The position numbers and the translations under genes were made by a program. A stretch of DNA of 64,000 nucleotides, from NCBI RefSeq assembly GCF_047495875.1, contig NC_092463.1, positions 5,207,557-5,271,556 of the forward strand, in the 5' to 3' direction. The stretch's first letter is position 1. Every line of letters starts with the position of its first letter. Below the pieces are notes generated by a model that saw only the letters and a list, made by a program, of their open reading frames with translations, was not told where the DNA came from and searched no databases. The DNA is from Pithys albifrons albifrons. Taxonomy: Eukaryota; Chordata; Aves; Passeriformes; Thamnophilidae. Shown piece by piece: positions 1-9,540 of the stretch.

Positions 1-1
1 C

Positions 2-331
2 GCGGGCGCCGCGGCGGCGCCGGGACCGGCAGCGGGACCGGCGGGGGCGCCGCGGGAGCCCGATGCGCGCTGGAGGGAGAAGGGCGAAGCGGAGGCGGAG
101 CGGCAGCGCACCCGGGAGCGGCTGGAAGCCACGCTGGCCGGGCTGGGCGAGCTGGAGTACCTGCGGCAGCGGCAGGAGCTGCTGGTGAAGAGCCTCCTGC
201 TTCGGCGGCCGGCGGGAGCGGCGCCCGGGGCGCAGGGCGGCCGCGGGGACACGCCGGGAGAGGGACCGCCGCCGCGCAGCCTGGAGGAGAAGTTCCTGGA
301 GGAGAACATCCTCCTCCTGCGGAGGCAGCTG
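2..331 (+). CDS. DACT1: DACT1 exon 1 coding part (partial)
   Basis: The frame is open from the window edge, with residues 1-110 visible and no in-frame ATG, so translation starts upstream. An Ala/Gly/Pro-rich stretch (1-20) precedes [18 protein letters not shown], then a Leu-rich helix with [10 protein letters not shown], which resembles the nuclear-export region of Dapper proteins. [18 protein letters not shown] opens the leucine zipper. The exon ends at CTG before a GTGAGC donor, in phase 0. It is extremely GC-rich because it lies in the CpG island. Read alone, this frame runs on past the donor into intron 1 as far as 595, but homology clearly ends at the splice site. Confidence 0.93.
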
Positions 332-3300
332 GTGAGCGGGGGCGGGGGGCGCCGGGGATGTGGGCAGGGAGCGCTGGGGGATGCGAGAAGGAAGCGCTGG
401 GGGATGCGGAGGGAAGCGCCGGGGGATGCAGGAGGGAAGCGCCGGGGGATGCGAGAGAGAAGCGCCGGGGGATGCGGGCGAGGAGCGCCGGGGGGATGCT
501 GGAGGGAAGCGCCGGGGGATGTTGAAGGGAAGCGCGCCCGTTCTGTCCCCGCGTGTCGGTGTGACCCATGGGTGCTGCCTGCGGAGGGGCGGTGAAGGAG
601 CCGGAGACCCCCTCGGGGAGCACCCCCGCCTCGCTGTCACCCCGGCGCGCAGGTGACAGCTCGGTGTTGGACGGGTCTTGCCGGCGTTCTGCCGGTGGCC
701 GCACAGTTCCTTTCGGTTCCCGGAGCCAGGCTGGCGATCCCACTTCCATTCAAGGCAAGAGAGGCGCCGCCGTTGCCATGAATGGAAGTTGGGAGCCAGC
801 TCCCGGGTCCCAGCCCCGAACGGAGGCAGCGAGCGCTCGGGCACCGGCAGGATCGGGCCCGTAAAGAAGGGATGCTTTTGTTGAAGAACGCGCTTTGGAG
901 CTGGTGTGGGAAGAGACGGAGGGCGGCATGAAGCGGCAGATCATTTTTCAATGAAAATAGCGTACAGCTGTGCCTGGCGCTCTTTGTGCGCGGCTCAGCA
1001 TTTGCTTTCACCCAGGGAGAAGTTGGATTGCGTGATTTATTCCCCTGATTTCTTCTTTTCCCCACCCCGCTGTTTTCCACCCACTCCCTTTTTTATTTTT
1101 CTTATTAGCCCTTTGGTTTAGTTAATTTGGGATTATTTCCTTCTTTAAAAGATAAAAATAAATAATTTTTCTGCTGAGGAGGGACTGGCTGCTGGCCGAG
1201 AGCCGTAGTGAAGGGCAACAGAATCATTACTCAAAAGAGAAAAAAAAAGACCAAAAAAACCCGAGGACTTGTGGTAGCACTTTAATTTGTGCACTTGACA
1301 TTGCAGATTGGAACCAGATGCGGTGCTGGCTGGGGGAGGGGGCACTGGTGACAGTAGGTGGCGCAGCGAAGTCACCCCTTGAACCCATCACCTTCTCCAG
1401 CCTGGATGCCAGCCAGTCCTGGCTCCTGCACAAATGTGGGAGAAGACCTGGGATCGCATGCTTGGTTGTTCAAGGATGGTCTTAAATGCCAGCACATTTT
1501 CAACCAGCCTCCAGTGGTTTTTGCATTTGCTCAAAGCCAGGTTGGACGGGGTTTGGAGTAACCTGGTCTAGTAGAAGGTGTCCCTGCTCCAAGGGGCTTG
1601 GAATGAGATGATGTTTAAGGTCCCTTTCAACCCAAACCATTCAGGAATTCTATGATTCCATGACTGACCCACTCCAGGGGAAAGGTTGTCCTGGATTTAA
1701 TGGGTTTAGAACTAGTCCAGCTCTGAGCATCAAAACTCTTTGCGATGAGTGTATCAGAGCACCCCCTGTGTGCTGATAGAACGATGCACTCAAAGAAACC
1801 AAAATAGTGAACCTTCCTCCTGCCTTTTCCACTTTCCCCAAAGCCAGAGCAATTAAAGGGTATGAAGCTGAACAGATGATGGATAAGCAACATTATAATA
1901 CACAGGGGGAAACTGATTGTGTTGACCGCGGGTTAATGAGAGCCTTGCAAAATCATTTCTTATTGCTTATTTTATGCCATCAAATTACCTTCATAAATAG
2001 CCTAAAAAATTCATCTCGCAGCAATTTTACACAATTAGAATGGGAGAAGGGGAAGAATTGCTCTTCCTTCCTGCTGCACTGCAATACTAATAAAAGGGCT
2101 GTGATCCCAGCCCTGGGAATCTCGCTCTCTCTATGGCAGACTGTAAGCTCATAATGTTCAGCAGAACAAGGCGGTTCCCACACTACAGGCACTTGTTGGC
2201 AGAGCTGTTTCGTCCCATTGTGTGAACAGATGTGATCTTTGAGTAACACCACTGTGGTGGTGAACGTGCCCCACTAGGCTGGCACAGCTGTCCAGCCCGT
2301 TTCATGAGCACAGGTCTGGGTTGACCCCATCACACAATACAGCTTTGTTGTCACAGCTGTGGGCAGCACAGCACATTGGTCTTCCTAAATTGTGGAGTGT
2401 GTTCCGTATGCAGAACTGGCTGGAACAGGCTGGAATGAAGTGCCTGCAGAATTCTTCACTTAAGTATTTATCCAGAGCGTCCATCTAAAATTTCATGGCT
2501 TTGCTCAGTTTTCATATTAAAAAACACTGACAAGGTGTTCCCACCATGCTCAGGTGGAGGAGTATGTTTGTCTTTGGAACCCCTTCTGAAGGAGCTGATG
2601 TTCTTTGTCTTCTTCTTGTTTTCCAGAACTGCTTGAGGAGGAGGGATGCTGGCTTATTAAATCAGCTACAAGAGCTGGATAAGCAAATAAGTGATCTCCG
2701 CCTGGACGTGGAAAAAACAACAGATGAACACCTTGAGACAGACAGTCGTCCAAGTTCAGGTGAGGGCAGTGCTCAGCAAGGTGGAGCCTCCCTTGAAACC
2801 TGGAATTGAACTGGCTGTAGTTTTTAGTGCTGGTAGTTATCAGTACTACAACAAATACCTACAGCATGTTCACACTCTGATAATTAGTTCCTACTAACAG
2901 AGTTCATCTACCACTGGAAACACTGCTGTTCATAGATAACATATTTAGAGGAGCATTTCAAGCTTAATTAGATTTTTAGTGTTTGGGGCATTTTTTTTGA
3001 AGGTCACCCTCAAATTAGTTCAAGAAGTTCTAATTGTCCTGCATATTAGGAAAGAGACTGCAGGAAAAAATGGTGAAAGGAAGCACCACCAGCTGGAACA
3101 AGATGTCAAAATTGGTCTTACAGCCAGAACACAGAATAAAACTATTTGATGCCCCATATATTGAATTTCACCTCATTCTAACTGTGTTGAAGGCAGTAAG
3201 TGATACTTAACTATGGGGAGCTTATCCTGGAGCCATCTAGACTTCTTGTAAAAATGCTGAAAAGTGGAGAATCCACCGATTTTCAATTGTTAAAGCCATT

Positions 3301-6300
3301 GCTAATTTCCAATCCGAATTTGACTTGTTCCAGCATTGATTTTTTGTATCTTTTCTCCCTTGAAGAGAGGTCTTTTCTAATGTACAGCTTTTCCTCCTCT
3401 TGGAGGTGCTATGCAGTATAATTTCTGGGGTTTTTTTATTTCTGATGAGCTAAACAGGTCAAGTTCATGAAGTCATTCATTTAAAGGCATTTTTCCAAGC
3501 TCTTAAATAGCTTGATGGCCTCTTTCCAATTTTTTAGCTTTTAGTTTTAAGCATGCTGGATCCAAGGACTAGGCTCACCATTCCAATGTCTGTCTTACCA
3601 GTGCTACAGGACTGCTGAAGTCATTTCCCTGCTGCTGTTCATTAGTCTCTTTGTGCATCCAACAATCTCATTAGCTTTTTTTGCCATATCATTAAGCTTG
3701 ATTGAACTGCTTTCCACGCTGACTAAGCCCTTTCCAGGATTATTGTTTTCCAGGATGCATCCCCATTCTGTAGGCATGCCCTGCATTCCTTATTCCTAAA
3801 TGTGCAATTTCAATTTTGTTTGTGGTATGCCATTTTTTCCTAGTAGTCCCAGTTTACCAGGAAATTAAATTTTATGTGTCTGCACATTATTTACCATCTT
3901 TCTTCTTTCCTGTCATCCAGAAATGTTATATTTATCCCCAGAACTTTGAAGAAAATAGTGGATAGCATTGGGCCCAACACTTTTGTAGTCAAGTAATAGT
4001 TAGAGAGTCTGTCTTGGGAATATAACACTATTAAATGAGTGAGCTGGCAAACACAGCCTGGATCTTTCTTGCTAAAATCTGAAAATCCCTGTGAAGGTTA
4101 AACCCCCAACCCTTGTAAAGGCTAAAAAAAAACGTTAAAAATTTCTGCTGTTTTACTTTTAAGTGCTTTACTTTTGAACAGAATCCTTCTTGGCAATAAG
4201 GATATTACTAAATTGGGCACTGTTTTTGGGGTGACTGAATGAAATCACATAACCAATTGCAATAGAACAAGCCAACTCAAACATGAACCTGACTGGCTTT
4301 CTAGGCACAAAAATGGTAACTTTGTGTAGACATAACTAATATAAATCCAAACTCTTATTTTTATAGGGTTTTATGAGCTGAGTGATGGAGCTTCTGGATC
4401 GCTTTCCAATTCATCTAACTCTGTCTTCAGTGAGTGTTTATCCAGTTGCCATTCTAGCACTTGCTTTTGCAGCCCTTTGGAGGCAACACTGAATATCTCA
4501 GATGGACGCCCTAAATCTGCAGGTATAGTAAAAGCAGGTCGAATACATCATACTCCAGGAGGTGGCTTTGGCTTTGGAAATACTGCCTCAGGAGTACCTG
4601 GGTTGGATTAACCCTTCTTCCTTTCATGTGACATCTTATGCTCTGAAAAGATTCCAGTGCCTCTCACGTACATGGGTCACAAGGCAGGACTGCCTGACCT
4701 CCACTGGTCCAGCCTTATATGTGAATGTGTCACTCCAAACACATGAAAATAACATGTGAAGATATAACAGCTGCTCTACCCAGCAGAGGGCAGTGGTACC
4801 TGTACACAGAGACACATTAGTCAGCTGATTTCACATGGTTTCCTTTAGAAAAGCATTTTTAGTAAATAGGAATAATTAAAGATACCTCATAACCACATCC
4901 TTATTAAAGGCACAGAGTAAGGAGGTAGCTACAGCTTTTTAGGGGTCAGGGTGCATGTCAGTCTGTTTGTATCAGACATTTTTATCAGTTCTGATGGCAC
5001 TCAGCCTCCAGGGGACCATGGTGAGTGGTGTCCTGCATCTATAAATTAAAGACAAATAGACATTATGAACAGAGAAGATATATTTTGTCTTTTGGCTAAG
5101 AGCTGTGGAGTTTCCCTGGACACTGGGCTAAAGTGCAAGCCCTGTTGTGTGGGGTGGTTCAATAGGAAGACCTCCTCTGTCTGTAGTCCAGAAGGGACAC
5201 TTCAGCAGGACTTTTGTCCTTTGTTTTTTGAATTACTGCTTGCAGACATACTCATTCAAAAGCCTTAGCTCATTCTGGGTTGTCGAGGATGCTTCCAACC
5301 ACAGTATTTCCAATTTCCACTCTGCTCTTTAAGGTTAACTTACAGTGATTTGTTGTGAATCAAGGACAGAATAATTCACGCTCTTCTAATTCCAAAGTGG
5401 GAAAATACAGCTTAGGATACATTCATTCTGAGATGCTGACAAGTCCTTTAAATTATCCTTTGAGCAGCTTGAGATAATTTAATGCTCCCTGTTTAAGGTG
5501 TGTGTGATCTTCATGGGCCATACATAAAAAGAAAAACACAGACAAGGAATTCCAGCTGATTGCGTTGCTGGTTTTTTATGTTTATATCCTAAAAACCTAA
5601 ACCTCTCATTTTCCTACTGTCTCACATTTAGAGGTGAAATTTCTCAAACTGGCATTTTTCAAAGAAGTCTTTTTGTCAGCATTTCTTTATTCCAACAGAA
5701 TTTAGGAAAAGTGGGAAAACTATGAGGAACTTGATGCTCCTAATTTTTCTGTTCTTCCTCTCCTGCTCACACAGGAACATCATCTCTACCAGCTAATTTC
5801 ACCAATGCCTGTGAGACCTCTTTGAAATAAGCCTTAGATGAGTGAGGAGCACTGAGCTTTCAAATCTGAGTACCCTGGCTGAAGTTTCCAGCCCAAGGGT
5901 AGAAAACAGGACTGGCAGAGATTTAGAGGGATCATTTAGATTGTACCCCTACCCAAGCAGACAAGGGCAACTTCTTAAGCTTAAGAAAATAATAATCTTA
6001 GGTGCTTGGGTTGAAGCCCTGTTCTTAAGGTCTCTTACCTCCCTGGTAAGCACCTTAGCCATTAAATCTGACTCATGCATCCTGAAACGCACTGGATTTC
6101 TCTTGCAGAACTCTCTTTGCAGAGCCAAGGCTAGGATGTCAGCTGGATTGACCTGCACTCCTTGTAAAAAGATCAGCCTGTTTCCCATTCTTTAACCCTT
6201 TATCACTCAAGAGGAGCATCTGTTACTATTATTAGTGTTATTATTATGATAATAATAGTAATAATGACAATAATTAAGTCTGGTTTTTTTCCTGACCCAA

Positions 6301-8667
6301 GATATGCTTGGAAGACTCTGGAAGTGAAATTTGTCAGTACGTTAGAAGAATTCACAGTTCTCTTGTCTATATTTTTTATGTTCCTCTTTGGATTTAGCCA
6401 AGTAAAATACAAAGTTCAGACGTGCTGAGGCCTGTAGGGAGTTTCACAGGTGACTGTGTAACATAAGAGACCCTTGCACACTTCTGTGTGGCTTGAAAGT
6501 CAGATAGGAAGCTCTTAAGAATCTGAGCAAAGGTTTGAAACCAAATGTTCTCATTAGGGCTGTGTTTTTTATTGTTTCAACCATGTGGTCCTAGTGGGGT
6601 AAATCCTATGTAGATGCAGTTGCAAAGAGACCCACAGTCTGCTTTTATATCACTTGAATGGCACATCCTTGGTTGCAAAATTGCTGCTGCTGTAGTTAAA
6701 ACATCACATCGCATGCATAGATGGGACCGGCGTCCTTGACAGCACATTAAAAGCGTAGCAGAACTGACCCTGGCAGGCTCTAAACTCTTCTAAAATGCCT
6801 TTCAGATCTCATAGGCTGGATGGACTATAATAAGGAAGGCCAGCATGAGGACCAGACCGCAGGCTCTGTCTGTCGCTCTTTGTCCACACCGCACTCAAAT
6901 TCCCTCGATGTCGTTGCAGATGTACATCCCAAGTACCAGTGCGATCTGGTGTCTAAAAACGGGAACGACATCTACCGCTACCCCAGCCCGCTCCACGCTG
7001 TGGCTGTGCAGAGTCCCATGTTCCTCCTCCCTGTGACTGAAACCCCTCAGCGAGAAGAGGAGAGGCTCGGTTGCGATATTAGCGACGTTTGCACCCCGTC
7101 TGAAACGGACTCGGGGCAATCCGCCAACACCTTTGTCCCGCAGAGCTCCTGGACGGCGCCCTGCCCTTCCACCAGCAAGAGGATAGACAGTTACATCTTG
7201 AGCCTGGTTCAGAAAAAGACTCACGCGGTAAGGACTAACAAACCCAGGACGAGCCTCAATGCCGATCCCACCAAAGGGATCTTGAGGCATGGAAGCATGT
7301 GTGTCAGGCAGCCGGCACCGGTGGTGGCTCACGGCAACGTGGTGAACCTGAAGAGCACCAAGCAGGTGTGTTTGCCTCCTGGTGGGACCCCAGCTCTGGA
7401 CCACACAGCACCCTCTCCGTTAAAGCAGAGGCCGAGGGAGCCAGCTGGTGAGCAGCTGGAGAGTAGGAAGGCACCTTTACCAGTAGGTTTTCCACCCAGC
7501 ACAACAACAGAACTTCAGAGCAAACACCTGCCACGAGGTGTCAAACCGGCACCGCTGGAGCTCAACCGCAACGCGGTGGCCACAGCAGGGGATGTCCCCA
7601 AGGAGAACAGCCAGCTCTTCGCTGCGTCTCCCAAAGAGAGCCCAGGGAAGCCCGTGGTGCTGCAGCCAGAGAACAGGGTCAGCCAGCCCCCCAAAAAGAT
7701 CCTGCTGAAGAGCAGCTTGCAGGCAGCTCGCTCCTCGTCGCCGGCTGTCGAGGAGAGGCCCGCGCTGGATTTCAAAAGCGAGGGCTCTTCCTCGCAGAGC
7801 CTGGACGATGGGCTGCTGGTGAACGCCCAGTACATCCCAGCCCAGCAGCAGAGCATGAAGCTTCACAAAGGCACCCGCAACGTCAAGATCTTGAAAAGCT
7901 CCGCCTTGAAACACAGGTCCCACCTTGCCAACGGGCTAGAGAACAGCTCGCAGACCTTGCGGGAGAAAACCAAACCAGTTGGCAAGAAGTGCCGCTTTCC
8001 CGAGGAGTTGGATACAAATAAGAAACTGAAAAAGCCCTCGTCCCGGGGGAAGAGAGGCAGCGGTTTGCCGCTGGAGCCGGGCCCCCCCAGCCGGCAGGGT
8101 GGTGGCCTGCACAGATCCACCCTGCGGTCCCACGGGCACGGCCGAGAGGTCGTGGTGGCCAAGCCGAAACACAAGCGTGCCGACTACCGCCGGTGGAAGT
8201 CGTCAGCGGAGATTTCCTACGAGGAGGCCCTGCGGAGGGCCAGGAGGAACCGGCGGGAAGGCGTGGGGGTGTACCCACAGGTCCCCCTGCCCTACGTGAG
8301 CCCCTACGCCTACGTGGCCAGCGACTCGGAGTACTCAGCCGAGTGCGAGTCCTTGTTCCACTCCACTGTGGTGGACACGAGCGAGGACGAGCAGAGCAAC
8401 TACACGACGAACTGCTTTGGAGACAGCGAGTCAAGCCTGAGCGAGGTGGAGTTCGTAGGGGAGAGCACAACCACCAGCGACTCTGATGAGAGCGGGGGCC
8501 TGATTTGGTCCCAGTTTGTCCAGACGCTCCCTATCCAAACAGTCACGGCGCCAGAGCTGCATGAAAATGCAGCAAAGGCCTTTGTCAAAATCAAAGCCTC
8601 CCATAACCTCAAGAAGAAGATCCTCCGCTTTCGGTCAGGCTCCCTGAAGCTCATGACAACCGTCTAG
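2..8667 (+). CDS. DACT1: DACT1 (Dapper homolog 1), 4 exons, 5' end outside window
   Basis: Joined coding segments 2-331, 2627-2759, 4367-4522 and 6806-8667 give 826 residues without an internal stop; the start codon lies upstream. I recognise the product as DACT1 from the Leu-rich N-terminal helix, the leucine zipper, the Ser-rich block ending in [12 protein letters not shown], the [19 protein letters not shown] block and the C-terminal MTTV. In this family the C-terminus binds the Dishevelled PDZ domain. Dapper proteins modulate Dvl stability in canonical Wnt signalling and act with Vangl2 in planar cell polarity, shuttling between cytoplasm and nucleus. In the visible numbering, leucines sit at exact heptads (99, 106, 113, 120, 127, 134). 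Basic NLS-like clusters lie near 612-622 (KKLKK) and 659-671 ([13 protein letters not shown]), and MTTV is 823-826. Human DACT1 is about 836 residues, so only a short N-terminus is missing. DACT2 and DACT3 fit the conserved blocks less well. Confidence 0.95.
354..535 (+). repeat. GC-rich minisatellite in intron 1 (about 8 units of 20-24 bp)
   Basis: A motif close to GGAAGCGCCGGGGGATGCG is repeated head to tail about eight times with small length changes and substitutions, such as CGCTGGGGGATGCG in the first units. The array starts about 20 bases after the exon 1 donor. It is G-rich on the coding strand, with several GGGGG runs, so G-quadruplex formation in the nascent transcript is possible. 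Such arrays usually vary in copy number between individuals. Confidence 0.85.
732..800. repeat. Inverted repeat (hairpin) in intron 1
   Basis: The left arm at about 739-758 (CCCACTTCCATTCAAGGCAA) is nearly the exact reverse complement of the right arm at 773-793, with one bulge and one mismatch. The loop is about 14 bases (GAGAGGCGCCGCCG). Pairing extends outward imperfectly through GCTGGC on the left and GCCAGC on the right. It lies at the downstream edge of the CpG island and has no coding role. Confidence 0.75.
1530..1664 (+). mobile_element. CR1 LINE 3'-end fragment
   Basis: It starts in CAAAGCCAGGTTGGACGGGG, continues through AACCTGGTCTAGTAGAAGGTGTCCCTG and GAATGAGATGATGTTTAAGGTCCC, and ends in TTCTATGATTCCATGA. 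This is the diagnostic CR1 3' terminus in sense orientation. The copy is severely 5'-truncated, as is usual for CR1, and has no coding part. Confidence 0.92.
2627..2759 (+). CDS. DACT1: DACT1 exon 2
   Basis: It encodes residues 111-154 plus the first base of codon 155, starting [20 protein letters not shown] and ending in SRPSSG. It carries the second half of the leucine zipper, with heptad leucines at 113, 120, 127 and 134 in exact register with 99 and 106 in exon 1. This supports the splice junction independently of homology. The zipper is thought to mediate homo- and hetero-dimerisation of Dapper proteins. The donor is TTCAG|GTGAGG, phase 1. Reading through the donor gives a stop shortly after, at about 2809. 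Confidence 0.95.
2760..4366 (+). other. DACT1 intron 2
   Basis: A GT..AG phase-1 intron of 1.6 kb, AT-rich. It contains an old LINE fragment between about 3.6 and 4.0 kb. The acceptor is TTATAG|GG after the pyrimidine-rich CTCTTATTTTTATAG. I see no other gene or clear repeat in it. Confidence 0.9.
3595..4015 (-). mobile_element. Ancient CR1/L3-like LINE fragment
   Basis: Reading along the + strand, blocks such as CAACAATCTCATTAGCTTTTTTTGCC, CTTTCCACGCTGACTAAGCCC, CATCCCCATTCTGTA, CCTTATTCCTAAATGTGCAATT and ATAGCATTGGGCCCAACAC follow in order the reverse complement of old amniote CR1/L3-type LINE 3' regions as I remember them. Divergence is high, so this copy predates the young CR1 elements elsewhere. 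It is an antisense insertion in intron 2. Subfamily cannot be assigned by eye. Confidence 0.6.
4367..4522 (+). CDS. DACT1: DACT1 exon 3 (Ser-rich block)
   Basis: It encodes the end of residue 155, residues 156-206 and the first base of 207. It begins [20 protein letters not shown] and continues with [21 protein letters not shown], a Ser/Cys-rich block that is nearly invariant in DACT1 and contains many candidate kinase sites. It then ends [10 protein letters not shown]. The donor is GCAG|GTATAG, phase 1. Confidence 0.95.
4523..6805 (+). other. DACT1 intron 3
   Basis: A GT..AG phase-1 intron of 2.3 kb. The acceptor is GCCTTTCAG|AT. The sequence is AT-rich, with one ATT/AAT trinucleotide-like stretch at 6224-6276. 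I see no transposon that I can name and no other gene. Confidence 0.9.
6224..6276. repeat. Degenerate (ATT/AAT)n simple repeat
   Basis: Runs of ATT and, further on, AAT triplets with interruptions, partly self-complementary (TTATTATTATGATAATAATA). An ordinary intronic microsatellite. Confidence 0.8.
6806..8667 (+). CDS. DACT1: DACT1 exon 4 (large terminal coding exon)
   Basis: It encodes residues 207-826 plus TAG, starting (D)[16 protein letters not shown]. Conserved DACT1 blocks appear in order: [149 protein letters not shown] and the terminal [10 protein letters not shown]. The part between (about 300-600) is Pro/Ser/Gln-rich, low in order and more variable. The second half uses strongly GC-rich third positions, unlike the flanking introns. 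The stop is TAG at 8665, and the PDZ ligand is intact. Confidence 0.96.
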
Positions 8668-8723
8668 TGAGGTGACTTGTGGAATGTATCTGCTTCTGCT
8701 TTCGGAAGCAAGGTGCTTTGTTT

Positions 8724-8731
8724 TGTACATA
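8724..8731 (+). promoter_or_regulatory. Candidate Pumilio response element in 3' UTR
   Basis: TGTACATA matches UGUANAUA exactly, 57 bases after the stop. An 8-base match with one free position can arise by chance, so only conservation would make it convincing. Confidence 0.35.
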
Positions 8732-8829
8732 TTTCCACAGAATTTTTTTTATACAAATATTTAAAGCTTAAGGTAAATTATGTCACTTGTCTTCAGAACT
8801 TGGGTGGATACTAGTGCCTTTTACGTGGA

Positions 8830-8835
8830 AATAAA
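8830..8835 (+). terminator. Candidate proximal poly(A) signal
   Basis: AATAAA lies 163 bases after the stop codon, with an A-rich stretch (TATAAAAAAACCC) just downstream. No strong GT-rich element is evident, so use of this site is uncertain. Confidence 0.4.
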
Positions 8836-9463
8836 AGACCATTATAAAAAAACCCAACATAACACTGCCATTTCAGTGGTGAACAGCCTCCAGTGTGTGG
8901 TGTCAGAAGGCTTTGGAAAAAGGCTAATGTTTCTGGGAACGGATCTCCCTTGCCTAGTTTTTCCAGTCCTGGGTCTTATACAGGATATCAACAGCTTAAG
9001 GTCATGAGTTTTTAGGGAGTAAGGGGGAGGGAGAGTGGGTGGTCTTCATGGTTTTGCTTGTCCCTTTCTGCTGCTGCTGTTGCCACATCTTGAACTTCTT
9101 TCTCCTGGTACTCTGGCCTGTTTCTTTTTGTTTTCTTGTTGATTCTCTTCCTGAAACTCACCCCTGTCCTCCCCCAGCCTTCCCCCACCAGAAAAGGGCT
9201 CCTGTTCAATCTGTCTCCGAGATTAAGTCGCCTTCTCTGGAGTGCACTCTGCTCTGATGGCCTGGGAGTCCCACTGTGGACAGCGGTGGTGTCCAGAGTA
9301 AACTGCTGGAGCAGCTGACCAAGGCTTAGTAACTTCATTATATTGTGTAAAATTGCTTTTGAAAAGGAAAAAAAATCCCATATGCATGTCACGTGCATGA
9401 GTATCAGTAGTTTTAATATTCCTGTTGATGTCCAATTTACTGTACATCATCAATGGCTGTTTT

Positions 9464-9478
9464 TATATATATATATAT
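9464..9478. repeat. (TA)n microsatellite in DACT1 3' UTR
   Basis: About seven TA units, 36 bases before the distal AATAAA. Confidence 0.85.
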
Positions 9479-9513
9479 CATTGTGTAAATTAATATAACA
9501 CATCATATGCTGT

Positions 9514-9519
9514 AATAAA
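9514..9519 (+). terminator. Candidate distal poly(A) signal of DACT1
   Basis: A canonical AATAAA is followed within 30 bases by TGTTTTAATACTTTTT and then TTTGTTACATTGG, a U/GU-rich downstream region. It is the last good signal before the sequence loses UTR character, so it is the likely main end of the transcript. Confidence 0.65.
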
Positions 9520-9540
9520 CAGTCTGTTTTAATACTTTTT

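Larger units (their letters stand above)
1..880. promoter_or_regulatory. CpG island at 5' end of DACT1 (downstream half)
   Basis: CpG dinucleotides are dense from the window edge to about 880 and then fall sharply to the low level seen in the rest of the window. The island covers the visible part of exon 1 and the first 550 bases of intron 1. CpG islands normally span the promoter and first exon of developmental genes, so the transcription start is expected just upstream of base 1. No core promoter element can be seen here. Confidence 0.85.
332..2626 (+). other. DACT1 intron 1
   Basis: A GT..AG intron of 2.3 kb. The donor is CTG|GTGAGC. The acceptor follows a long pyrimidine tract (TTCTTTGTCTTCTTCTTG) and TTTCCAG. 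It holds the CpG-island tail, the minisatellite, the hairpin and a CR1 3' end. The rest, about 1000-1520 and 1670-2600, is AT-rich sequence in which I see no gene. Confidence 0.9.
8668..9540 (+). other. DACT1: DACT1 3' UTR
   Basis: The AT-rich region after the stop runs to a terminal AATAAA at 9514-9519 followed by the T-rich GTCTGTTTTAATACTTTTTAAAG. An earlier AATAAA at 8830-8835 could give a short isoform. TGTACATA at 8724-8731 fits the Pumilio response element UGUANAUA. A (TA)n tract lies at 9464-9478. The exact cleavage site cannot be fixed from sequence alone. Confidence 0.75.

Noticed and set aside
185..595. Frame starting at the internal ATG-like position and continuing into intron 1 as a separate small protein
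   Set aside because: The first part is DACT1 exon 1 in frame; the remainder is minisatellite translated past a good GTGAGC donor.
7477..8470. Long frames antisense to DACT1 exon 4
   Set aside because: They overlap the conserved DACT1 exon and arise from its GC-rich third positions, which suppress stops on the other strand.
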